This document shows positions 24,814 through 32,127 of a stretch of DNA of 64,000 nucleotides, in pieces. A model generated the notes under the pieces. It ran no database searches. It had not been told where the DNA came from and saw nothing but the letters and a program-made list of their open reading frames with translations. Source of the DNA: Streptomyces sannanensis (GTDB lineage: Bacteria > Actinomycetota > Actinomycetes > Streptomycetales > Streptomycetaceae); NCBI RefSeq assembly GCF_039536205.1, contig NZ_BAAAYL010000001.1:4774001-4838000 (forward strand). Direction: 5' to 3'. The position numbers and the translations under genes are program-made. How positions within the stretch are numbered: position 1 is the first letter of the stretch; each line of letters opens with the position of its first letter.

Positions 24814-24856
24814 TGATTACGTAGGTACACTTACCGTAAGTGTGGTTACGTAATCA
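24814..24856. promoter_or_regulatory. Nested palindrome upstream of the AAA ATPase gene
   Basis: A 43-bp double dyad: outer arms TGATTACGTA (24814-24823) and TACGTAATCA (24847-24856), and inner arms ACACTTAC and GTAAGTGT around a single C (24827-24843). The GGT spacers on both sides break the symmetry. It ends 14 bp before the ATG of the ATPase gene, overlapping any promoter, and is AT-rich against its surroundings. It is most likely an operator for two dimers. Confidence 0.8.
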
Positions 24857-24870
24857 GGGGGCCTGGGTCC

Positions 24871-26343
24871 ATGGAGAAGCCGGCCAACATGTTCGACCGG
24901 GACAGCGAGTGGCGCTCGCTCACCCGGTTTGCGTCACATCCGGGCGAGGGGGCCGCGCTCGGCGTGGTCTACGGACGACGCCGACAGGGCAAGACCTTCC
25001 TGCTCGACGCCGCCTGCAGAGCACTGGGAGGCTTCTACTTCTCGGCCACCGAGGCGACGGAGGCGGAGTCCCTGAGCCGACTGGGCGCCGAGCTCTCCGC
25101 GTTCCTGGGGCTGCCGTCACCCCTCTCCTTCACCGACTGGTACCAGGCTGTCGACGCCCTGCTCAGTCTGGGGCGGCAAGGACCCATCCCTGTGGTCATC
25201 GACGAGTTCCCCTATCTCGTCCAGGCGACACCGGCCCTGCCGTCGATCGTCCAGCGCGCCTATGCGCCCGGACGTGAGGAACGCACGTCCTCGCAGACCC
25301 GGCTGCTGCTCTGTGGCTCCGCACTGTCGTTCATGAGCCGGCTCCTCTCCGGCAGCGCACCGCTGCGCGGCAGGGCCGGACTGGAGATGGTGGTGCACAC
25401 CCTCGACTACCGCCTGGCCGGTGAGTTCTGGAGAGTGCCGGACCCGAATCTGGCCGTCTTGCTGAATTCCGTCGTCGGCGGCACGCCGGCCTACCGAAAC
25501 GAGTTCACGCTCGGCGACACCCCTGCCGACCGCGAGGATTTCGACGGGTGGGTCGTGCGCAACGTGCTGGAACGCGACAGTCCGCTCTTCCGTGAAGCCC
25601 GCCACCTCCTGGCGGAGGAACCCAGCCTGCGCGACACCGGCCTCTACCACTCCGTACTGGCCGCCGTCGCCGCAGGAAACACGACGCGGGGCGGCATCGC
25701 ATCATTCATAGGGCGCAAGGCGTCGGACCTCGGTCACCCACTGACGGTCCTCGAGGATTCCGGACTCGTACTGCGAGAAGCGGACGCCTTCAGAGCCGGC
25801 CGCTCGACGTACAGCATCGCTGAACCACTGGTCACCTTCTACCACGCCGTCATGCGTCCCGAATGGTCCCGGCTCGACCGCCCGGGCCTCGCCGCACGAG
25901 TCTGGGAACAGAGCGGCAAGCGCTTCTACGGAACGGTCGTCGGCCCACGCTTCGAGGCCATCTGCCGGGACTGGTGCCAGTTCCATGCCGATCCGGAATC
26001 CTTCGGCGGAATCCCGTCCCATGTAGGCCGAGGGATCGTCAATGACGCAGCCCAGCGCCGCAGCCACGAGGTCGACGTCGCGGTCCTCGGCCACGCCGAC
26101 GGCGAGCGCCGCCCGCTGCTGGCCATCGGCGAGGCCAAGTGGGGCGACGTCATCGGCATGGGCCACCTCGACCGGTTGCGGCGCATCCGCTCCATCCTTG
26201 AGGCTCATCCCGCACTGAACGCCTCGCACACCCGCCTGCTGCTCTTCAGTGGCGTCGGCTTCACCGAGGAACTGGCCCAATTGGCCTCCGAGGAACGGGA
26301 CATCGTCCTGGTGGATACCCAGCGCCTCTACTACGGCGCGTAG
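24871..26343 (+). CDS. Archaeal-type AAA ATPase with DUF234/PD-(D/E)xK-like C-terminus
   Basis: A 490-residue protein. The N-terminal ATPase has Walker A GRRRQGKT (35-42) and Walker B VVIDEF (108-113), with LLLCGSA as sensor region (146-151), as in the archaeal ATPase/DUF234 family. Residues about 253-310 look like a winged helix (TRGGIASFIGRKASDLGHPL). The C-terminal part contains HEVDVAVLG (Asp402) and LAIGEAKWG (Glu421, Lys423), a pattern of PD-(D/E)xK nucleases. The start is ATG 24871. The family occurs in mobile and defence-rich DNA and its role is not established. It is alone, directly behind a nested palindrome, inside the DNA that splits the MTH1187 copy. Confidence 0.85.
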   Translation: MEKPANMFDRDSEWRSLTRFASHPGEGAALGVVYGRRRQGKTFLLDAACRALGGFYFSATEATEAESLSRLGAELSAFLGLPSPLSFTDWYQAVDALLSLGRQGPIPVVIDEFPYLVQATPALPSIVQRAYAPGREERTSSQTRLLLCGSALSFMSRLLSGSAPLRGRAGLEMVVHTLDYRLAGEFWRVPDPNLAVLLNSVVGGTPAYRNEFTLGDTPADREDFDGWVVRNVLERDSPLFREARHLLAEEPSLRDTGLYHSVLAAVAAGNTTRGGIASFIGRKASDLGHPLTVLEDSGLVLREADAFRAGRSTYSIAEPLVTFYHAVMRPEWSRLDRPGLAARVWEQSGKRFYGTVVGPRFEAICRDWCQFHADPESFGGIPSHVGRGIVNDAAQRRSHEVDVAVLGHADGERRPLLAIGEAKWGDVIGMGHLDRLRRIRSILEAHPALNASHTRLLLFSGVGFTEELAQLASEERDIVLVDTQRLYYGA

Positions 26344-26420
26344 CGCGGCGGGGTCCGCCTTGATCCCGCCCGCGCGCCGAGCCGTACGGCCCGTTCGGCC
26401 TTCAGTGGCCACGGGCGGGA

Positions 26421-26795
26421 TCAAAGGGACTCGTCGCACGGAAGTTCACACCAGACCGTCTTCGTGCCGGAGTTTTGGTCCACGCCCCAGCGGAGGGTGA
26501 GGGCCTCCACGAGTGCGAGGCCGCGGCCGGCCTCGTCGTCGCCGGTTGCCTGGCGGAGAACGGGCCAGGCCCGGGGAGCGGTGTCGGTGACCTCCAGCCG
26601 CGTACGTCCCTGGGTGCGGGCCATGCGGACGGTCACGGGGGCGCCTTCGCCGAGGTGGCGGATGACGTTCGCGAGCAACTCGCTGACGCACAGCTGGAGG
26701 TCGGCGCAGGGGGCGCCGACGTGTTCGCGTACGGTGCGGCGGACTTCGGCCACGGCCTTGGGGGTGGCGAGGAGTTCGAGGGTCAGCGGTCTCAT
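26421..26795 (-). CDS. GHKL ATP-binding protein (anti-sigma/RsbW type)
   Basis: A 124-residue single GHKL domain. The N-box is ELLANVI (Glu39, Asn43), the G1-like DTAP lies at 71-74 and the G2 loop is DEAGRGLALV (88-97). Such stand-alone ATPases are abundant in Streptomyces and act as anti-sigma kinases or unknown partners. The start ATG 26795 overlaps the stop of the gene before it (ATGA). It is divergent from the Scr1-type regulator, an arrangement I recall as recurrent for Scr1/DUF397 loci. A fragment of a related gene is at 24627. Confidence 0.85.
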   Translation of the reverse strand: MRPLTLELLATPKAVAEVRRTVREHVGAPCADLQLCVSELLANVIRHLGEGAPVTVRMARTQGRTRLEVTDTAPRAWPVLRQATGDDEAGRGLALVEALTLRWGVDQNSGTKTVWCELPCDESL

Positions 26796-27007
26796 CGGGC
26801 AACTCCCTTGCGCAGGGCGACGATCAGGGCGCGGGCGGTGAGCAGGTTGCAGTTGCCGAGGGCGATGAGGGGCGGGCTGTGGTGGCGCCCGGCGAAGCTC
26901 GGCAGGTCGATGCCGAGGGATGGCAATGTGATGCCGTGGGCGGCCAGGGCGGCGCGGAGCTGTTCGGTGCAGTCGTGGGCGTCGCGGTGGTGGGTGGGGT
27001 CGGGCAT
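26792..27007 (-). CDS. Small hypothetical protein beside the Scr1 module
   Basis: A 71-residue protein starting at ATG 27007 (MPDPTHHRDAHDC), coupled by ATGA to the GHKL ATPase. It has a short helical N-terminus (EQLRAALAAHGI) and ends in ALRKGVAR. No family is recognised. Small proteins of this layout accompany many Streptomyces HTH/DUF397 loci, so it is likely a real gene of that module. Confidence 0.7.
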   Translation of the reverse strand: MPDPTHHRDAHDCTEQLRAALAAHGITLPSLGIDLPSFAGRHHSPPLIALGNCNLLTARALIVALRKGVAR

Positions 27008-27199
27008 GGCCGTACGTCTTCCTGTAGCGCTGTGTGACGAATCGCTCACACAATGGCGCTGTGCGGCGTACCGTAAAAGAGGTTCGGGCTCCCGGCCGTG
27101 ACCTGTGAAACTCCGGCGAGGTGCCGGAAACACGTAAGGAATCGCCGGGTCTTGACCGGGCGCGACGTGGAACCGGCACACCTGGCAAGGCGGCGAACG

Positions 27200-28054
27200 A
27201 TGGCACAGGGCAAGGACATCGACGGATCGGCGGGCGTCCCCACCTTCTACGGCAAGGAGCTGCGCTGGCAGCGGGAGGGGGCCGGGCTGACCCTCCAGCA
27301 GCTGGTCGAGGGCAGCTTCTACGGCCCCAGTCACCTCAGTGAGATCGAACGCGGCCAGCGGCGCATGCCGCCGGACCTGGCCGACCACGTCGACCGGGTG
27401 CTGAAGACGGACGGCTTCTTCAAGCGCCGCTGCGAGGACGTCCGGAAGGCGAAGAGACGAGGTCACGCCCGCTACTTCGAGCGCGTTCTGGAGGCGGAGA
27501 AACACGCGAAGACTATCGAGGAGTGGTGCCCCACCCTCATTCCCGGCCTGCTGCAGACCGAGCCCTACGCACGGGCGGTGGTGCGGGCAGCGATGCCGCT
27601 GGCGTCCGACGACGTGGTGGAAGAGAAGGTAAGCGCTCGGCTGGCGCGGGCCCACCTCTTCGAGGACAACCACAACACCCCGATGTACTGGGCGATCCTG
27701 CCCGAGTCGCTGCTGCGTCAGCCGATTCTCCCGCCGGAGGAGATGGCTCAACAGTTGGACCGCATCGCAGCGTTGGCCAGGCGCCACCGGATCGTTCCAC
27801 AGATCCTTCCGTGGAACTGCGGGCCACATCCCCTCATGATGGGCATGGCCAAGATCATGGCCTTCCCGGATGCCCCGCCCCTGGTCTACCTGGAGTCGCA
27901 ACACACCGGTGACACCATCGACGATCCAGCCCTCGTCGAGGAGTACCGCAGGTCGTACGATCTGCTCAGGGCCGCCGCACTATCGCCTGAGGCGTCCCTG
28001 GCCATGATCGAGGAAGCGGCTGAGGATTACCGAAATGGCAAGCAACGACATTGA
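27200..28054 (+). CDS. Scr1-type HTH regulator (DUF5753)
   Basis: A 284-residue regulator with an N-terminal XRE helix-turn-helix (about 15-70; LQQLVEGSFYGPSHLSEIER) and a C-terminal DUF5753 ligand-like domain (WCPTLIPGLLQTEPYARAVV, and TGDTIDD near the end). Proteins of this kind pair with DUF397 proteins and are named as antitoxin-like Scr1 family members. The start is ATG 27200; no strong Shine-Dalgarno is seen. The 3' end overlaps the DUF397 gene by 20 bp, so the two are coupled. Confidence 0.9.
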   Translation: MAQGKDIDGSAGVPTFYGKELRWQREGAGLTLQQLVEGSFYGPSHLSEIERGQRRMPPDLADHVDRVLKTDGFFKRRCEDVRKAKRRGHARYFERVLEAEKHAKTIEEWCPTLIPGLLQTEPYARAVVRAAMPLASDDVVEEKVSARLARAHLFEDNHNTPMYWAILPESLLRQPILPPEEMAQQLDRIAALARRHRIVPQILPWNCGPHPLMMGMAKIMAFPDAPPLVYLESQHTGDTIDDPALVEEYRRSYDLLRAAALSPEASLAMIEEAAEDYRNGKQRH

Positions 28055-28253
28055 CTTGAGCGTAACTGTCTGGTGCAAGAGCAGCTACAGCAACGGCACC
28101 GGCGGGGACTGTGTTGAGGTCGCCGCCGGTCTCCCTGGCATCGTCCCAGTCCGCGACTCCAAGACCCCGCACGGCCCGGTCCTCATGGTCGCCGCTTGCG
28201 CTTGGGACTCCTTCATCACCACCCTCAAGGAACCCGTCCAGCAGAGTTCGTAA
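28035..28253 (+). CDS. DUF397 protein (putative toxin-like partner of Scr1 regulator)
   Basis: A 72-residue DUF397 protein with the family core WCKSSYSNGTGGDCVEVA, then VPVRDSKTPHGPVL and a terminal WDSFITTLK. It overlaps the Scr1-type regulator gene. In related loci the pair influences development or antibiotic production; a toxin role is proposed in annotation but not demonstrated here. A broken DUF397 gene lies at 51007. Confidence 0.9.
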   Translation: MASNDIDLSVTVWCKSSYSNGTGGDCVEVAAGLPGIVPVRDSKTPHGPVLMVAACAWDSFITTLKEPVQQSS

Positions 28254-28281
28254 CCCCACTCCACGTGGCGCTCGACGAAGC

Positions 28282-28319
28282 ACGCCCGCGCCCTGGCCAC
28301 GTGGCCAGCGCGCGGGCGT
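28282..28319 (+). terminator. Terminator of the Scr1-DUF397 operon
   Basis: Palindrome with 19-bp arms, one mismatch and no spacer (centre CCACGTGG), 28 nt past the DUF397 stop. The rest of 28254-28484 shows no gene. Confidence 0.82.
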
Positions 28320-28484
28320 ACTTCATCGAGCATCCACGCGAGGGGCTGAGCGGGACTCCTTATCCCGGCGTCCGCGCGCAAGACCTGCCCGGAGTCGCAC
28401 TCCAGCAGAGCGGACAACTTCAGCCTGACTGATACTCCGAAAAGTGCCGACCTCCCCCTTCCGTCAATCACGTGACGGATTGAT

Positions 28485-28832
28485 CTACCCCCGAGGCGCT
28501 TTAGGTTTTGAGGCATAGATGTATACGGTCACCTCTTTCCCGTCGGTAACTGCCAGTATGTCGAATTCAGTACCGCTCTCGTTGCTCCCATAGAGCGTGC
28601 CTCCCTCGTGGGGCAAGGATTCAGATATCTTCCAGCCCGCTTTATCGACCCGGTGCGAACTTATAGGATTCCTGCCCTGCGCAAGATGCCCGCCGGGAGA
28701 AATGTTCTCAACGAGGTCTTCAACTCCCCTTGCATCTGTCGAGAACTTCAAGGCTACCTCGTCACCGAGATACTTCCCGAAATCTCGATATGAGACATCT
28801 GTCGCCCCCGATTCCGATCGAATTTTCGACAT
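28485..28832 (-). CDS. Hypothetical protein, low GC
   Basis: A 115-residue soluble protein (MSKIRSESGATDVSYRDF). I recognise no family. The composition is acidic/polar with a beta-rich C-terminus (GTEFDILAVTDGKEVTVYIY). GC content is close to 50%, far below its neighbours, which suggests recent arrival. It starts 19 bp after the stop of the membrane protein gene and is probably cotranscribed with it. The pairing of a membrane and a small soluble protein is noted without a function. Confidence 0.7.
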   Translation of the reverse strand: MSKIRSESGATDVSYRDFGKYLGDEVALKFSTDARGVEDLVENISPGGHLAQGRNPISSHRVDKAGWKISESLPHEGGTLYGSNESGTEFDILAVTDGKEVTVYIYASKPKAPRG

Positions 28833-28851
28833 TCGCGCCGAACCACCCAAG

Positions 28852-29256
28852 TCAGAGGGGCAGCAAGTTCGGCCACCACGGAGGGATGTTGTCCGGCGGG
28901 CAGGTGCTGACCGGGTAGCCGGCGGGGGCGTGCCAAACAGCCATTAGCGGCCACAGCAGTACCACCACTGGGGCGATCGTGAGTAGCAGAGGGGCCAGCA
29001 GCCCGCGACGGCCCGTTATTCTGCGCATCGCGGCCCACAGCAGCGTCGATACTGTGGCCATGGACGTTGATGCCAGGGCGAGATCTCCGAGGTTGGCACC
29101 AGCATTGACTCCGATCTCGCAGTCCACCCAAGCACTGCTCAGAAGTACGGACGCCGCATAGCCGGACACCAGAAAGACAAGCCAGCCAATCACCCAGGCG
29201 GCGGCACTGTAGGAATCCTTCCCTCCCCCCGGAGGGCTCTGCTGCTGCATGGTCAT
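28852..29256 (-). CDS. Hypothetical membrane protein
   Basis: About 134 residues with three to four hydrophobic segments (about 19-40, 52-73 and 84-106). The N-terminus MTMQQQSPPGGG and the Trp/Pro-rich C-terminus (NIPPWWPNLL) are distinctive. No family recognised. ATG 29256 and ATG 29250 are both possible starts behind AGAGAGG at 29261-29267. It appears to form an operon with the low-GC gene downstream. Confidence 0.7.
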   Translation of the reverse strand: MTMQQQSPPGGGKDSYSAAAWVIGWLVFLVSGYAASVLLSSAWVDCEIGVNAGANLGDLALASTSMATVSTLLWAAMRRITGRRGLLAPLLLTIAPVVVLLWPLMAVWHAPAGYPVSTCPPDNIPPWWPNLLPL

Positions 29257-29287
29257 CAATCCTCTCTCTTCGGGAAAAATATGAACA

Positions 29288-29324
29288 ACGGGGGCGACTC
29301 GATGGAGAATTGAGCCGCCCCCGT
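29288..29324. terminator. Hairpin between the low-GC pair and the MTH1187 remnant
   Basis: 9-bp perfect stem ACGGGGGCG extended by a CTC/GAG pairing. It lies upstream of the minus-strand membrane gene, so it does not serve that gene's end; it is probably a leftover terminator or an attenuator. Confidence 0.5.
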
Positions 29325-29370
29325 GATCACTCGATCCTGCAGGGTGGTCGCACCCTGTGCGTAATCACTC

Positions 29371-29436
29371 CGGGTGACCGACGGCCTGACGTCCAAGGTG
29401 GAGGCGGCCGAACGGCACCTCGTCGGCTGGACCGAC
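29371..29436 (+). pseudogene. Right half of the second MTH1187 gene copy
   Basis: Encodes [18 protein letters not shown], the C-terminal end of the MTH1187 protein (intact copy: [18 protein letters not shown] at 24392-24448), but the stop codon is read through. It complements the left half at 24728-24790, so about 4.6 kb separates the two halves. Confidence 0.85.
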
Positions 29437-29448
29437 CTGCCTCGTCGA

Positions 29449-29479
29449 AGCCCCCTGACCGTGCGTGCGGCAGGGGGCT
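29449..29479 (+). terminator. Terminator after the MTH1187 remnant
   Basis: Perfect 9-bp stem AGCCCCCTG with a 13-nt loop, consistent with the original terminator of the split gene copy. Confidence 0.7.
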
Positions 29480-29495
29480 ATTCCGTATCCCAGGG

Positions 29496-29511
29496 TTGAG
29501 CGACTGCTCAA
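29496..29511. promoter_or_regulatory. Operator 1 of the SRPBCC-DUF4166-TetR operon
   Basis: Perfect palindrome TTGAGC-GACT-GCTCAA. It is the first of two related sites upstream of the operon that ends in a TetR gene; centre-to-centre distance to the second is 44 bp. TTGAGC could also act as a -35 element. Confidence 0.75.
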
Positions 29512-29538
29512 AACGATGTAGCTTCGCGCTCGCGACGC

Positions 29539-29556
29539 TTTGAGCGGTCGCTCAAA
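29539..29556. promoter_or_regulatory. Operator 2 of the SRPBCC-DUF4166-TetR operon
   Basis: Perfect 8-bp arms TTTGAGCG and CGCTCAAA with a GT spacer, 25 bp before the operon's first ATG. It shares the TTGAGC/GCTCAA core with operator 1. Confidence 0.75.
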
Positions 29557-29580
29557 ACACTGGCTGACCTGGGGGCGGGC

Positions 29581-30315
29581 ATGCGGCTGTACATCGAGAC
29601 CCGGATACGGGCCGACTTGGACCTGCTCTGGGAACGCACCCAGCAGCCCGCGCAGCATCAGCGCTGGGACCTCCGATTCACCGAGATCGACTACCTGCCG
29701 CGCGCGGAGGGCGAGCCGCAGCACTTCCGGTACACGACCCGGCTGCTGCCCTTCCTGGCCGTCTCCGGAACGGGCGTCGCCGCCGGGGAGCGGCACCGCC
29801 CGGACGGCGCCCGCACCTCGGCCCTCCGCTTCTCCTCGCCGCATCCCCTCTCACTGATCGAGGAGGGCAGCGGCTACTGGAAGTACGTTCCGGACGGCGA
29901 GGGCGTCCGATTCCTGACCGGCTACGACTACCGGCCGCGCTGGGGGTGGTTCGGCGCGATTGCCGACCGGTTGGTGTTCCGGCCGCTCATGGGGTGGGCG
30001 ACCGCCTGGTCCTTCGACCGGCTCCGGCTGTGGTGCGAACGCGGCATCACCCCGGCCCGCTCGCTGGCCCACGCCCTGGCGGAGACCGCCGTCCGACTGG
30101 CGGCCGTCACGGCGGTGCTGTGGGACGGCGGACGGCTGATGATCCCTCTACTGGCCCGTCTCTTCCCGTTCCTGGGCTACGGCGCGCCCCTGATCGGGCT
30201 CGTACTGCTCCCCCTCGCCCTGTTCCTGCCCCCGCTGCCGGGCACCCCCGCTGCCCGCCGCTGCCTGCGCGCCCCGGCCCTGCCCCGCCTCACCCCCCTG
30301 GAGCCGCTGTCATGA
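29581..30315 (+). CDS. SRPBCC-family protein with C-terminal membrane segment
   Basis: A 244-residue protein. The N-terminal 150 residues have START/SRPBCC character (MRLYIETRIRADLDLLWERT, YWKYVPDGEGVRFLTGYDY), a fold that holds hydrophobic ligands. Residues about 195-225 form a hydrophobic hairpin (GYGAPLIGLVLLPLALFLPP) that should anchor it in the membrane. The start is ATG 29581 behind GGGGGCGG. It is the first gene of a three-gene operon with ATGA overlaps. Ligand unknown. Confidence 0.82.
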   Translation: MRLYIETRIRADLDLLWERTQQPAQHQRWDLRFTEIDYLPRAEGEPQHFRYTTRLLPFLAVSGTGVAAGERHRPDGARTSALRFSSPHPLSLIEEGSGYWKYVPDGEGVRFLTGYDYRPRWGWFGAIADRLVFRPLMGWATAWSFDRLRLWCERGITPARSLAHALAETAVRLAAVTAVLWDGGRLMIPLLARLFPFLGYGAPLIGLVLLPLALFLPPLPGTPAARRCLRAPALPRLTPLEPLS

Positions 30316-30992
30316 CCTCCATCTTCCGCGCCGTCATGGGTGACGGCTTCGAACGGCTCCATCCCCAGCTGCAACGCCGCTTCTCGGTCGGCCTCGCAAG
30401 CGGCGAGGCCTGCACCGGACGCGGAGTGATGGACCGCATCTGGCACGGCCCGGCCTTCGTCAAGCCCTTCCTGGCACTCGGCGGCACCCGGAGCATCCTG
30501 GTGCCGCGCGCGGGCCGCCGGATCCCCTTCACCATCGAGAACGTCCCGTACACCGACTCGTTCGGCCGCGAGACCGTCACCTTCGTCCGGACCTTCGCCT
30601 TTCCGGGAGGCCCGCGCCGCTTCGACGCCACGATGATCCACAGCCCTGAGCGCGGTTGCATCCTCGACTACCTGGGCACCCATCAGCACCTCGCCAGCGA
30701 CCTCCATTTCGCCGCCGAACCCGATGGCTCCCTCGTCGTCCGCTCCGGCGAACACCGCTTCCGTGAGGGGCCGCTGGACATCAGGGTGCCGGAGGCCGTC
30801 GGTGGCGACGCCGAGGTGCGTGAGTCCTACGACGACACCACCGGCCGCTTCCGGATCCGGGTGCGGGTCACCAACCGGCGCTTCGGGCCGCTCTTCGGCT
30901 ACGAGGGGTCGTTTGCCGCCGAGTACACCGACGTACGCTCCCTCGGGGTGCGCGCCGGGCTGCGCCCGGTACGCGAGGAGATCCGCACATGA
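30312..30992 (+). CDS. DUF4166 protein
   Basis: A 226-residue DUF4166 domain (FERLHPQLQRRFSVG, GRRIPFTIENVPYTDSFGRE, GPLFGYEGSFAAEY). Elsewhere this domain is found fused to saccharopine-dehydrogenase-like enzymes and has no established role. Both ends overlap neighbours by ATGA. With the SRPBCC protein it suggests handling of a lipid-like compound (inference). Confidence 0.85.
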   Translation: MTSIFRAVMGDGFERLHPQLQRRFSVGLASGEACTGRGVMDRIWHGPAFVKPFLALGGTRSILVPRAGRRIPFTIENVPYTDSFGRETVTFVRTFAFPGGPRRFDATMIHSPERGCILDYLGTHQHLASDLHFAAEPDGSLVVRSGEHRFREGPLDIRVPEAVGGDAEVRESYDDTTGRFRIRVRVTNRRFGPLFGYEGSFAAEYTDVRSLGVRAGLRPVREEIRT

Positions 30993-31621
30993 GCCAGGAC
31001 ACCAAGGTCAAGCTGCTGGAAGGGGCCCTGCGCACGCTCACCGAGCAGGGCATCGCCAAGACCTCGGCACGCTCCATCGCGGCGACCGCCGGAGTCAACC
31101 AGGCGCTGGTGTTCTACCACTTCGGCTCGGTCGACGAACTCCTTGCCGCAGCCTGCCGCCACGGCGCCGAGCAGCGTGTCGCCCGCTACCGCGACCGCCT
31201 CGCCGGGATCGGCTCGCTCGGCGAACTGCTCGCGTTCGGGCGCGAGATGCACGCCGAGGAGCAGGCCGGCGGCCATGTCGCGGAGCTCGGGCAGCTGCTG
31301 GCCGGTGCGCAGACCCAGCCACGGCTCGCGCCCGCAACGGCCGCCGGACTCGAGCTGTGGATAGCGGAGATCGAGAAGGTGCTCGCCCGGGTGCTGACCG
31401 GGACGCCGATCGCGGAGTTCACCGACTCCGCCGGCCTGGCCCGCGCGGTCGCCGCCTCCTTCGTCGGTCTCGAGCTGTACGAGGGCGTCGACCCGTCCGG
31501 TGCGCGGTCCGCGCTGGACGCGCTGGAACAGCTGGCCGTGCTGGTCGGTGCCCTCGAGGAACTCGGCCCGGTTGCCCAGCGGGCGGTACGCCACCGGCTG
31601 CGGCGTACGACGCGGCCCTGA
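30989..31621 (+). CDS. TetR-family regulator
   Basis: A 210-residue TetR regulator. The N-terminal HTH is KTSARSIAATAGVNQALVFY (about 24-43), followed by the HFGSVDELLAAA segment. It is the last gene of the operon and the probable ligand-responsive repressor acting at the two TTGAGC palindromes upstream of the first gene (inference from position). Confidence 0.9.
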   Translation: MSQDTKVKLLEGALRTLTEQGIAKTSARSIAATAGVNQALVFYHFGSVDELLAAACRHGAEQRVARYRDRLAGIGSLGELLAFGREMHAEEQAGGHVAELGQLLAGAQTQPRLAPATAAGLELWIAEIEKVLARVLTGTPIAEFTDSAGLARAVAASFVGLELYEGVDPSGARSALDALEQLAVLVGALEELGPVAQRAVRHRLRRTTRP

Positions 31622-31640
31622 GCGGTGGCGGTGCGGGTTG

Positions 31641-32117
31641 AGGCCTCGCCGCCCCGTACGCCGACGGCATCGGCGTCTCGCATGCCGGGCTGGGCCTGCT
31701 GATGTGCGCGATGCCGGTGGGCACGATCACGGGCGAGCTCCTGGCCGGGTCCCGGCTCGGCCCGGCGGCAGGGGAGCGGCTGGTGGTGCCGCCGGCGGCA
31801 GTGCGCGTGCTGCCGTTCCTGCGTCCCGGCCTGCCCGTGGCCGTGGCCGTCCTTGTACTGTGCGGCCTGGGCCAGTGGTACGTCGACGCGGTGCCCGAGG
31901 AGCTGCGCGGCCGGGCGATGACCCTGATGACCGCGGGCATGATGAACGTCCAGGGGGTCGGCACGGCCGTCGCGGGGCGCCGGCCGAGCTGCTGCCCGCG
32001 CATCATGCGGTCGCGGTCTGCGGCGTCCTGGGAACCCTCTGCGTCCTGGTCCTCCTCGCCGAGCTGCTGCGGACCGAAGTACGAGACAGGGCTGACCGGC
32101 ATATGACCAGTGGGTAA
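31641..32117 (+). pseudogene. Decayed MFS transporter gene
   Basis: The frame from 31641 reads GLAAPYADGIGVSHAGLGLL and MCAMPVGTITGELLAGSRLG, then EELRGRAMTLMTAGMMNVQG, clearly transmembrane parts of an MFS permease. It has no start region, lacks a segment before WYVDAVPEELRG, and shifts frame near 31975, after which HHAVAVCGVLGTLCVLVLLA continues in another frame. It is non-functional. Confidence 0.85.
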
Positions 32118-32127
32118 GGTCGGAAGC

